Source: Mucor racemosus
Taxonomy: Eukaryota; Mucoromycota; Mucoromycetes; Mucorales; Mucoraceae
Assembly (NCBI GenBank): GCA_027405735.1
Contig: JAPEHQ010000001.1
Span: 4,030,001 to 4,094,000 of the forward strand
DNA: 64,000 nt
Reading direction: 5' to 3'
A program made the translations under genes and the position numbers. Shown piece by piece: positions 35,735 to 46,470 of the stretch. The notes below the pieces were generated by a model. It searched no databases, was not told where the DNA came from, and saw nothing but the letters and a program-made list of their open reading frames with translations. The first letter of the stretch is position 1, and the number at the start of each line of letters is the position of its first letter.

Positions 35735-36720
35735 CAAAAAAATAAAATTGCTTAATGGCTCATGAGCTGTAAAGTAAGTCGACTTAGTGTATTAAGTAGT
35801 TCTTGTACAGTTTTGGATTCTACATCCATCTAAATTAAATTTAAATGAATGTTTCACATTAAATTTTGCGTAAAATGCAATTGAAATTTTGGAGGTTTTT
35901 TGAAGATACACATCACTTTTTATAAGTATGTTTAAAATATAATCAATGGTAATGATGCGCAAAAACATTATCTATCGATCGAGCTATTGCGGAATTTTCT
36001 AGCTGTATTTTTTGTAGAGAAAACAAGATTTTTGTTCACATTTTTTTTAGATTCAGAATTTAGGATGAGGGTATACAAGGGGAAAATGGAAGCTAGAAAT
36101 GAAGGTATCTTTTTGTACACATTTTTGAGGATATCTCCACGAAAAATCAATATTTTAAAAAACTCTAAATTAGATCCGAGAGAGCTCAACGAGCTTGATG
36201 ACATGAGTAAAAAAAACCTGCTACGCAATTTAACAAATATTTTGAAATCTACTACAAAAATACCAAAAAAATGAAGAAAAAAATAAAAGTGCTCAGAATT
36301 TTTTGACGTTAAAATATGTTATAGAACACTTTAAAACAAGTAAGTTTCATTATTGGAAAGTGTTAGTATAGCTTAATTATTTCTAGAGATATGAAGCCTC
36401 AAAGTTTTCAATCGTTTGGCAGTGAAATACGCGTAAAAAATCTGAAACCTTAGCACTGAAAAATTAATACCAACTGCAAAAAATAGGATATTTCCGGATA
36501 CTTATTTTTGAATTAAAGCTGAACATCTCAGGTACATTGGCATATAATTTTATCTTGGTGTTATTTAGTGAAAAAAAAAAGTATAGCAGGGATGAAAAGT
36601 GAGACCCAGTTTTCAAGGAAAAAGCAGTGAATTTTACGTGTTTTTGAGCCTTTCATGAGATATAAAATGAATTCAGGAATAGCTAGCATAATTCGACTAA
36701 TTTATATCTATTTAACAATG
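35735..36720 (+). repeat. Dispersed repeat R1, copy 1
   Basis: About 990 bases are nearly identical, inverted, to 43925-44914. The left part (gctcatgagctgtaaagtaagtcgac and onward) directly follows the retroposed insert. A 95-codon frame (35987-36274) is open here and in copy 2. Weaker copies lie at 46085-46470 and 63397-63720. The class is not recognised and no known transposase motif is present. Confidence 0.88.
35987..36274 (+). other. 95-codon frame inside R1 copy 1
   Basis: The frame starts MRNFLAVFFVEKTRF, has a polar charged middle (KLDPRELNELDDMSKKNLL) and ends in a Lys-rich tail. The inverted copy at 44375-44662 keeps it open with only a handful of amino-acid changes. The opposite strand is also open over much of the region, and a diverged third copy has stops. 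It may be a small element protein or simply young duplicates of non-coding DNA. Confidence 0.3.
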
Positions 36721-37395
36721 TCTAAGACATTCTGATAGATCAATAAATAGTTACGTTGATCGTTTGACGTTGGCATGTTGGCAATTAAATTTCTCCAGAT
36801 CATTGTTTTTCAAAAGATCAAAAAACCGTAATGAAATTTCAAACGAAGAGCCACGATCAAGGACTATTTCTTTGATATTGCTGCATTGCCTAGTATTTAA
36901 ATCAAATAGCATAATGATTGCTTACGGGAATTATTTTTCCTATGACTTAAACTAGAAAATTTTTTATATCATTAGAGGATGTTGAGAGCCCAGCGTGGTC
37001 AATAATGGCAAGACGGAAAGGTCTTTGGCTGAAATGGATACGTGCAATTAAATTTATAGAAAACTAACATATAATTCGACCCCATGTAATCCCTTCAAAG
37101 GCAGGAGTAAATCTAGCATTGGTGTCGAGCCGGGTTTTGCCAGCCAAATTTACTAGTATAAGTTGGGCTCGACAACATCCCTAAGTAAATCTACCTGTTT
37201 GCTCCAATATTGGTTGGTCTGTTTTGCAGATTGGGCTATCGAAAGCTTCTTTGTGCTTTCCACGGTAGTAAAAAGTTTGTTGACCATTTGCCATCCTTAG
37301 GATGTCATGTGACTACATGTCGCGAATTTGCAAATACATAAAGCATGAGCGTGGTGGACCCATTAGGCTGTTTTCTTGACAAATTCTTACATTAA
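36721..37395. other. Intergenic; upstream of TOP3B
   Basis: This contains a complete 52-bp palindromic element (37123-37174), 222 bases before the TOP3B start. Nothing else was recognised. Confidence 0.45.
37123..37174 (+). repeat. Palindromic 52-bp element, copy B (complete)
   Basis: It starts tgtcgagccgggttttgcc and ends gttgggctcgaca. The terminal nonamer tgtcgagcc is answered at the other end by ggctcgaca, a perfect terminal inverted repeat. The middle is agccaaatttactagtataa. It matches 48081-48132 inverted, and partly 449-484 and 63736-63790. Confidence 0.85.
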
Positions 37396-40300
37396 ATGTC
37401 TCCATGCAAAGTTCTTATGGTAGTGTTCTTGATACAATTATACTTTAGTGATGAAACCAACTAATACATAAATAAAGGTGGCCGAAAAGCCATCATTAGC
37501 TGACTCTCTTAGTCGATTGTTGGCTCCTGGTGGTCAGGTAATAAAGAACTCCTCACCTGAAATACAATTCACCCTATGCTAATCCATTAACTAAATTCAG
37601 TATACAACTCATAAAAATACAACACCTGTTCACGAATGGAAAGGAACTTTTCGAAATGAACCAGCAGAATTTCATTTCACATCGGTCACTGGACATGTAT
37701 ATAGCTTAGACTTCACAAAGGAATTTAATTCATGGGATATCGACCCTTTAAAATTATTTGAGGCCAAGACAATCAAATCAGAATCGAACCCTAAAATGCG
37801 CCTTGGCCATCATTTACAGTCTGCTGCAAAAGGAATGGACTATTTAGTATTATGGTTGGATTGTGATAGAGAGGGTGAAAACATTTGCTTTGAAGTCATT
37901 GAGAATTGTTTGCCTTATATGAAACATCCTCAAAATGGAAATAAAATGAAAAACGTTTTGAGAGCAAAATTTTCAGGTACGGCATAACATTATTGAATCA
38001 AGCATTGATAAAGATCGAAAAAAGAGCTTACGATTAATGTGTGTAGCTATCACCAAGGAGGATGTCCGTCGAGCCATGAACAACCTTGGTGTACCCAATG
38101 AAAACGAAGCAAGAGGTAAGTATTTAGAGGATGATTGTATATCTAGTCTGTTGATTTTTAACAACGAAATTCAATACAAGCTGTGGATGCTCGTCAAGAA
38201 CTTGATTTAAAGGTCGGCGTGGCATTTACTCGATTCCAAACACGATTCTTTCAAGGCAAGTATGGCGATTTAGATTCTACTGTTATTAGTTATGGACCCT
38301 GTCAAACACCGACTCTTTCCTTTTGTGTTGAGCGTCATGATCGCATTCAAGGGTTTCAACCAGAGCCTTTTTGGTCTGTCTCGACTACAGTTACAAAATC
38401 TGATGTTCCTATAAAGTTATCTTGGCTTAGGGAACGAGTATTTGATAGACAAGTAGGCACTATGTTTGTAAATTTAGTAACTGATTTCAAATCAGCAGGT
38501 GCAAAGTTAGTAAAAACTAGAGCATAATTTAGTATTATTGCTGATGTACGTTATTATGTAGAGTTTTGAGAATTAATGTCCAGAAAAAATCAAAATCTAG
38601 ACCTCATGCTTTAAATACTGTGAGTTTTGGGATATCAAAACAAGGATTTTCATTAACATTTTTGTAATCAACTAGGTAGAAATGCTAAAACATTGCTCTT
38701 CTGGACTTGGTATTAGCCCAAGTGAATGTGTACGTATCTTCAGAAATCCTGTATTAGTCAAAACGGATGTACTAACACGTTTTCATTAGATGAGTATAGC
38801 AGAACGTTTATATACACAAGGTTATATCTCATATCCTCGTACTGAGACTTCCAAATATCCCGAAAATTTCGACCTTAATAGCGTGCTTCGAGAACAATCA
38901 AGCCATCCGGAATGGGGTCATTTCTGTAAGGATCTATTGAGTAATGGATATGAAAGGCCCTCAGGTGGAACCGATAGTGGTGATCATCCTCCAATGTAAG
39001 AGATAAATTCATTCCGTGTCGTATTCATTCTAATTCATTAATCAATGTAATTTAGCACGCCAACAAGTCTTGCCAGAGAAGGAGAACTAGGAGGCGATTC
39101 TTGGAGATTATACGATTTTATTGTTCGTACATTTATCGGTTCAATTAGTCCTGGTTTGAAATATATCACTACAGATGTCATATTTGGCATTGGTAGTGAA
39201 GAATTTGAATGCAAGGGTACCAAAGTAACCTCGCCCGGATTTTCATCTGTCATGCATTGGATAACCAAGGCTGATGAGTACATCCCTGAGTTCAAGCAAG
39301 CCGAAGTTTTAAACATCACATCTGTTAATTTGACAGAAGGAAAGACCAGCCCACCAGATTATTTAACAGAAGCAGAATTGATTGGTTTGATGGAGCATAA
39401 TGGTATTGGAACAGATGCTTCTATTCCTACCCATATCAACAATATCTGTCAAAGAAATTATGTGCAAGTTTCTGGATCAGGGAGAAAGTTAATACCAACA
39501 AATCTTGGTATTGTGTTGATCCATGGGTGAGTTGGTACAATTTAATTTCCTTTTTCATTTTGGTTAACATTGTTTTTGTAGATATCGTATGTACAAAGAA
39601 AAAGTTTCTATTGCTTTTTAAGATATATTAACAATTTACGTATAGAAAAAATCGATCCTGAGCTTTCATTGCCCACTATGAGATCAGATGTCGAACAACA
39701 ATTGAATCTTATTGCATCTGGTAAAGCAGCTCACGATGATGTTCTTCAATATTTTTTAAGAATGTTTGCAAAGAAATTTGCATACTTTACAAAGCAGGTA
39801 AATGATGCTGTTTTCTATATGAATCCGTACACTAAAATGTAATTACTTGTAGATTGAAGCGATGGATGAACTTTTTGAAGCTACATTTTCTCCTCTTGCT
39901 GCAACTGGAAGACCTTTATCTAAATGTGGTAAATGCAAAAGGTAATATAATTCCAATGCAAAAACTCTGACTCAAGACTAATAATTGACATAGATATATG
40001 AAATACATTTCATTGAAGCCTAATAGACTCCATTGTGCCACTTGTGATGAAACATACTCTTTGCCTCTGAATGGCCACATCAAATTATACAAGGAGCTTC
40101 GATGTGTACGTATTTGATTAATAGCCGATTAAATTCATATCTAAATTTCTACATAGCCTCTAGATGATTTCGAGCTAGTCTTATATTCTACTGGATCAAA
40201 GGGTACTGGATATCCTATTTGCCCTTGCTGTTATAACAACCCACCTTTTGAAAACTTTAAAAAGGGTAAGCATCAAACATTGTATTGCTAGATTTAATAC

Positions 40301-40868
40301 TGAAAATTTGTATAGGTATGGCTTGTAATCACTGCCCACATCCTACCTGTCCTCATTCAATGGTGACAAATGCGGTATGTCCATGTCCTGAAACAGAGAG
40401 CGAAATCGATCCATGCAAAGGGTCGCTTATTTTGGACGCAACGTCAGCTCCTCGATGGAAATTAAGTTGTAATGAATGCAACATTGTATCATCATTTGTT
40501 GATACAGTCAAAAGTAAATTTATCAAGCTTCATATTATGATTTTTCTGGTGCTAATATTTGTTATAGATGTTATTATTCAAAAGAATGTTTGTGATTGTG
40601 GATCTGTTATGCTCAAAGTAGAATTCCGTGAGAATCAGAATAGAGAGCCAATGATAGGTTGCATTATGTGTGATGATGAGATTGAAGGTCTACTAGCTAC
40701 AAGGTAATAAACAGTAAATGAACACTTCAATGCCACGTCGTTAATAAACTATATCCTTGTAGGTTTGCAAGAAAGAACGTAAGAGCACGGTTTGGCGGAA
40801 GGCGTAGAGGCAGAGGGGGAAAGAAATTCGATCCTAAACTTCGTAAGTTGTATGCTGATATGCGATAA
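37396..40868 (+). CDS. TOP3B: DNA/RNA topoisomerase III beta (17 exons)
   Basis: Exons 37396-37419, 37478-37537, 37601-37976, 38047-38115, 38181-38509, 38584-38619, 38676-38729, 38790-38995, 39056-39526, 39582-39586, 39646-39797, 39853-39941, 39994-40105, 40157-40265, 40316-40513, 40568-40703 and 40763-40868 join to 843 codons, near the animal beta enzyme's length. It is a type IA topoisomerase that passes single strands; the beta type also acts on RNA. The Toprim domain shows VAEKPSLADSL (Glu11) and LWLDCDREGEN (Asp115, Asp117, Glu119). The catalytic Tyr is in GYISYPRTET (about residue 331). The C-terminus has several Cys-pair zinc motifs (CGKCKRY...CATC, CPYCYN, CNHC, CNEC, CDCG, CIMC) and an RGG-like basic end (GGRRRGRGGKK). 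Match to animal TOP3B, and not to the single yeast Top3, extends through the zinc region. Exon 10 is only 5 bases. The ATG at 37396 gives MSPCKVLMVAEKP, which fits the family. Confidence 0.95.
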
Positions 40869-41003
40869 ATAAAGTAGACGTTGTGAAGCAATGATTGGCC
40901 ATCCCCTTAATTTTCATTATTATCAATAACAATATACTTCTCCCTTAATAAAGCTACTAGTAAGCATCTTTTATCTTTCTATTTCTTACTTGTTTTACAT
41001 TAA

Positions 41004-41572
41004 ATGTATCTTAAAAAATCGATTGTTTTATCAATATTATTTACTTCAGCTGTCTTGGTTTCAGGAAATGTTCAAGGCGAATTTGAACAACAGTAAGTAT
41101 ATTATTCTGTATTTACTATATACAATCGTATTTATAATAGTAAAATCGCAGACATATGAATGAAGCTCATCAAATTGAAGTAACCGATGAAGTTACATTC
41201 TTCAAATTGCATGATTTAGATGGTGATGGCTTTTGGGATGAGAAGGAACTTCAATCCATGTACGGCTTGGAAAGAGACATTGATCCCAATACGAGTCATA
41301 TTAAACTTATTATTGATCGCGTATACGAGGAAATGGACATGAACAAGGACCGTTATATTTCTCTAGATGAATACATCACAGCAAAGCTGCCATCTATTTC
41401 TGCAAGAGAGGAAAAATTGGAACAGGATATCAAAAAGAAAGCACCATCATCATCAGCACCAAAGAATAACAAAAGAAAGGCATCTTCTGAAAAGGCTAAA
41501 TCTATTGTCAAAAACAAAAGATCGAGTAGTAAAAATGCAGAGGGAGTCATTCCTAATAAATACAGAGCTTAA
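41004..41572 (+). CDS. Secretory EF-hand protein, nucleobindin/Ssp120-like (2 exons)
   Basis: Exons 41004-41092 and 41152-41572 join to 169 codons. A signal peptide (MYLKKSIVLSILFTSAVLVSG) is followed by two calcium-binding EF-hand loops. The first is at residues 51-62 (DLDGDGFWDEKE) and the second at 92-103 (DMNKDRYISLDE), both with the expected acidic positions. FKLHDLDGDGFWDEKEL is typical of nucleobindin and yeast Ssp120. The C-terminal third is Lys/Ser-rich and basic (KRKASSEKAKS...), without an HDEL-type retrieval signal. The likely place is the ER/Golgi lumen; in yeast Ssp120 associates with the cargo receptor Emp47. It starts 135 bases after the TOP3B stop, on the same strand. Confidence 0.82.
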
Positions 41573-42452
41573 ACAGTTATGTTTTACATGATAAATTCAC
41601 AATAAATTAATGGGCAAGTTGTTATAAGTATCTAGATTGAATAGCTGTGCAAATATTGCACTATTTCTGATTTTGATATCATAAATTAAAACGCTTTAAA
41701 GCGGACAGATCAAATAATTAATACTTCACGGGAATCGTTAGCGGATCTTCCAGCTAAAGAATCATCAGAATCAAAAAAGTTTGATCGAAATGATCTCAAG
41801 AAAGTGTTTTTCGCAAAACTATAAGCAAACAAATGCGTTACTAAATGTATATACATCTTGGATGATCATTTCGTGTAGTTTCAAACTCGATGATGTGATA
41901 AAAATCTCGAGAAACAATGTCTTGGATCTTGCAATTTTGATGAAGGAACATAACATTTATGTGAAGAAACTCTAATGAATGATGTGCGATTTCTAGTGTG
42001 AAAGTTGTCATTTATGTATTTTGCATTTGTCTATCACCTATAACACAATTTTGCTTTAAATTTAAATTAAAGTGGTCATACATAATATGTGATATGCCGT
42101 TTGTACGTTGACAGCATTCTAGTCAAATCATTGATTAAATCCTCAAATTCTATGGCAATGTATGTCTACAAGCTCTTTAAAAATGAATGTTATCTTGGAT
42201 TTTGAAAGTTTGATGTTGTTAATCAAGGCTAAGAATAAGCCAAACAGATGTAAAGCGGCACATTTACCCCAGATAATTGTTTTACCGTCAGTCCTGTCAA
42301 TGATAGGCTATTTCATCCTTTTGATACCTTAGAGTGACGTAGATTAGACAGTTAGATTTTTGCAGGGTTAGCCAATATTCGACGACCTGAAAAATAAAAC
42401 CTCTGATTTTGTTTTTCAAACTGTTTCCCTTCAAACTTACATTATATTAATT
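41573..42452. other. Intergenic DNA, no gene recognised
   Basis: Only short frames occur. The word aaagcggaca at 41697-41706 also occurs near 9770 and 20235; it is too short to interpret. Confidence 0.4.
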
Positions 42453-42883
42453 ATGCTTTTCAACCGCCCCCTTTTCCAAGCTGTGACCAAGGTAAACTAA
42501 CTATAGCTAATATTTGACGTTATTTTTTTAATCAACGAATATAGGTCTCCACTCGTATTGCCGGTATCCCCGTTCACCAAAATCCTCGTCCTCATTTGAT
42601 CCAAACCTACAACACCACACTTGAGGCATTGACTCGCATCCCCAGCACTGCTATTTACAGACAAGCTACAGAATCTTTAACTCAACAACGTTTATCTATT
42701 GTTGAATCTACCGAAAACATTGAAGAAATTGAATCAAAAATCAATGTTGGTCAAATTGAGGAAGTCATTATTCAAGCCGAAGAGGAATTAAAGATGGTTG
42801 CAAAGATTGAAGAATGGAAGGCTTGGGAGCCTCTCGAAGCTCCTATCCCTAAGGGTCAATGGGTTTATCCTACCAAGGATTAA
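42453..42883 (+). CDS. Mitochondrial complex I accessory subunit, NDUFA5/B13 type (2 exons)
   Basis: Exons 42453-42491 and 42545-42883 join to 125 codons. This is a peripheral-arm subunit of NADH:ubiquinone oxidoreductase (29.9 kDa subunit family in Neurospora; NDUFA5 in animals). Landmarks are TRIAGIPVHQNPRPHLIQTYNTTLEAL (about residues 16-41), IPSTAIYRQATESLTQQRL, an acidic helix with QIEEVIIQAEEELKMV, and the ending WEPLEAPIPKGQWVYPTKD. The short first exon supplies MLFNRPLFQAVTK, a basic start that fits mitochondrial import. Its presence implies a complex I-containing fungus, unlike Saccharomyces. Confidence 0.93.
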
Positions 42884-43924
42884 AGCAATTTTATATATAT
42901 ATAATTTATTAACAAAATCAAATCTTCGAAACCTCACATTTTACACAACCTTGCGATTATTTGTATACATCATTAAAAAAATACAGAAAATACAGTATAA
43001 CCTTACTTTTTAGATCATGAAAGGCATTTCAAATCAATTTTGTATTAGTGGATTTTGCGTATGTTTTGAGGGGAGAGGGTTTTACCATCAAGTAGTAATA
43101 ATTTAATAATTGTGTGCGTTCTCAGATTTATAAAGAAAAGAAAAGAAAAGAAGAAAAGATGGTTTAAATCAGTAGCATAGCATCCCAATTTGTAGAAAAT
43201 GTCTTTTGAAGTGTAGACTCTATTATAACTGTAGCTCTCATGAATGCATAATTATAATTTACAAAATTCTTCCTACAAACTTTGGTTGAAAATATCCCCA
43301 TTTGGCATTAATATCTGCTCAGTCTTTCTGGGTAAGAACAAAGAGTTGGTGTAAGATTGATTTATGATGAGCTAAGCTTGGTAACGGAAATGTTGCTAGA
43401 TCCTTTCTAATGGTAATGCTAATATATCAAAATGATAAATCGCATGCAGGCAGCATTAAATGGACGGGGCATTGTAAGTACTAGAGTAGCCTTTGTTGCT
43501 ACGATGAACTGAGATTAAGCCTTTCTCATTGAATTTGTACCTTTACGGAACATCTTTTAATAATAAAAAATGATTTATTTTATTTTATTTTATTTTTTAT
43601 CGTAGAAGCAAAACAGTTATACTTCATAGTTATTAATTGCTTTTCTTTCTAATTAATCAATAAAAAAATAATATATTCACTTCACAAAATTTCATCTAGT
43701 TTAACTAAAGTTACACTCTTTATCTGACATACAACGATTTAATATATTCAGAAAAGGTTACACTCCATAAGTTAAAATGGATTTTGTATTTCTTTCTGTA
43801 GATATCTGGTCAAGCAATATTTAAATTTTCAAAAAATTGAATTTTCATAGTTTTCAATCTTCAGCACCAGAGCGTGCTCTCTTTTCTATAACTTAGCTTA
43901 TACTAACCATTTTTAGGATATATT
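42884..43924. other. Intergenic with repeat borders
   Basis: Contents are a GAAAA microsatellite-like tract (43131-43160), the degenerate repeat 43330-43545 similar to 34800-34980, a TTTTA tract (43575-43600), and the inverted-repeat arm 43757-43786, which is answered at 47164-47193. Confidence 0.45.
43757..43786 (-). repeat. Left arm of a ~30-bp inverted pair (gttacactcc...)
   Basis: gttacactccataagttaaa followed by atggatttt pairs with aaaatccattttaacttgtgg then agtgtaac at 47164-47193, with one mismatch. The two arms bracket 3.4 kb holding R1 copy 2, the CTTG-rich block and R1 copy 4. A further gttacactc is at 43710-43718. Confidence 0.6.
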
Positions 43925-44914
43925 TTAGACACTACCAAACAGACATGAATTGGTCGCACTATGCTACCTATTCCTAAACTTATTTTATATCTCATGAAAG
44001 GCTCAAAAACACGTAAAATTCACTGCTTTTTCCTTGAAAACTGGGTCTCACTTTTCATCCCTGCTATACTTTTTTTTTCACTAAATAACACCAAGATAAA
44101 ATTATATGCCAATGTACCTGAGATGTTCAGCTTTAATTCAAAAATAAGTATCCGGAAATATCCTATTTTTTGCAGTTGGTATTAATTTTTCAGTGCTAAG
44201 GTTTCAGATTTTTTACGCGTATTTCACTGCCAAACGATTGAAAACTTTGAGGCTTCATATCTCTAGAAATAATTAAGCTATACTAACACTTTTCAATAAT
44301 GAAACTTACTTGTTTTAAAGTGTTCTATAACATATTTTAATGTCAAAAAATTCTGAGCACTTTTATTTTTTTCTTCATTTTTTTGGCATTTTTGTAGTAG
44401 ATTTCAAAATATTTGTTAAATTGCGTAGCAGGTTTTTTTTACTCATGTCATCAAGCTCGTTGAGCTCTCTCGGATCTAATTTAGATTTTTTCAAAATATT
44501 GATTTTTCGTGGAGATATCCTCAAAAATGTGTACAAAAAGATACCTTCATTTCTAGCTTCCATTTTCCCCTTGTATACCCTCATCCTAAATTCTGGACCT
44601 GAAAAAAATGTGAACAAAAATCTTGTTTTCTCTACAAAAAATACAGCTAAAAAATTCCGCAATAGCTCGATCGATAGATAATGTTTTTGCGCATCATTAC
44701 CATTAATTATATTTTAAACATACTTATAAAAAGTGATGCGTATCTTCAAAAAACCTCCAAAATTTCAATTGCATTTTACGCAATATTTAATGTGAAACAT
44801 TTATTTAAATTTAATTTAAATAAATGCAGAAACCAAAACTGTACAAAAACTACTTAATACGCTAGGTCGACTTACTTTACAGCTCATGAGCCATTAAACA
44901 ATTTTATTTTTTTG
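43925..44914 (-). repeat. Dispersed repeat R1, copy 2 (inverted)
   Basis: Nearly identical by eye to 35735-36720 in the opposite direction, including the 95-codon frame (44375-44662 minus). It carries the target 15-mer once (44900-44914), so it shows the state before the insertion seen in copy 1. Confidence 0.88.
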
Positions 44915-45339
44915 GTCATTTTCTGGTCGATGTAATAATCCAGTTATATTACATAAGCAAATTGCACATATAAATAACAACCAAAAACGGATCAATTGCA
45001 CATTAGTGAATTTGTCTGTTATTTCCTTCCCTCTTATTATATTTATTAACCACAATCCAAATAAATATATATTATTACTTATTTATCATTGTTACTTATA
45101 ACCAATTATTATATAATCCCATATAATCAATCATAGGTAATAATCGTATACTAGTAATAGCAATTACAATTAGTAACACCACCAACCTCTCATATCCAAT
45201 CATAGAATCAAAGTCAGACATATAATCTTCCATATTATATAGCCAGTTTGACAACCAATTGATCTACTACAGTCGATTTGTCAGATCGATTTTGCAACCC
45301 AATTATCATAGGGTTTAAGTAGCGATTGCAATCGAGCTG

Positions 45340-45940
45340 CGCGAACATAAGCAAGCGAGCGAGCCCTATGCTCGGGCTCGCTTGAATTGCATTTTTTTCA
45401 GGTCATTACTTGCTTTGGCTTGCTTGATTAAATTTTTTTAGCAATTTCCTGCTTGGCGCTCGACGAAAACATTGAAAGCTTGCTTGTACTGTATGCTTGC
45501 TCGAAATGCTTCAAATTGAAATAGGCTTGCTTGCATGTAAATCTGCTTGCTTTCCTGTTTTTAAATCAAGTAAGCAAGCATGTAACACAAGGAGATTTTA
45601 TTTAATTTACGCAATTTTAGCTTTAAAAATTTCAAAAACAACTAGCACACTTTGAACCAATATCACTCTGAATATATATAGCACTACTATGCTTGTGCTT
45701 GCACTTAAATTTGCTCGCTTACTTATATGTTCGTACTCGGTTTGCTTGGCTTTTTGAAAATTTAGATAATGCTTGATTTATGCTTGCTTTCAAAACTGAG
45801 AATGCTCGATATACCACTGTTCGACGAGCCGTTGCTTAGGCTCGGGCTTGTTTGAGTAACTTTCAAATATTTTAGATTCGGCAAATGCTTGCTGAAATTG
45901 CTTGCGCTCGCTTGGGCTCGGTCATTTTGCGAGCTCTAGT
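45340..45940. repeat. CTTG-rich degenerate repeat block
   Basis: About 600 bases are dominated by variants of gcttgctt and gctcgctt and their complements, for example aagcaagcgagcgagccc near 45350 and gctcgcttgggctcggtc near 45910. Phasing is irregular, so it is not a clean tandem array. There is no protein frame over it. It may be an expanded and decayed simple repeat or part of an element. Confidence 0.6.
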
Positions 45941-46084
45941 TTCGGTAAAAGAGTAATGTACGTAGATAGTAGAAAGTGATAATTATACAAGGAATGCTAT
46001 CCCAGATTAGTTAGCTCATTTTTACAATAAGAATAATTACAATGCAACTCAAAAGGTTCATTATTATCTTAAAAGTTACTATAA

Positions 46085-46470
46085 TAACCTGTGAACGTAA
46101 CACAGAATTTGGAATGAGGGTATGCACATTATTTTTTTCGAGCAAAACCGACGAGGATATTCTTTTGTACACATTTTTGAGGACATCTTCATGAAAAATC
46201 AATATTTTGAAGAAATTTAAATTGGAACCTAGAGAGCTCAACGAGGTTGATGATATGAATGTAAAAAAATTCTGCACAATTTAACGAATATTTTGGAATC
46301 TATTACGAAAATGTTAAAAAAATGAAATAAAAAAAAAAAAGATGTCCATATTTTTCAAACTCAGATATGTTAAAGAGAATTTTAAAACAAGTAAGTTTTA
46401 TTATAAAAAAGTCTTTGGGTGTCTTAATTTTTTGCAGAGATATTAAGGCTCAAAGTTTCAATTTTTCATA
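46085..46470 (+). repeat. Dispersed repeat R1, copy 4 (diverged)
   Basis: Shares with copy 1, in order: gaatgagggtat, cttttgtacacatttttgagga, aaaaatcaatattttgaa, ctagagagctcaacgag and ttttaaaacaagtaagttt. The shared 95-codon frame is broken here by stops and an internal deletion. Confidence 0.75.

Noticed and set aside
45340..45940. CTTG-rich block as telomere- or centromere-type satellite
   Set aside because: No constant repeat unit or phase; genes lie on both sides within a few kb.
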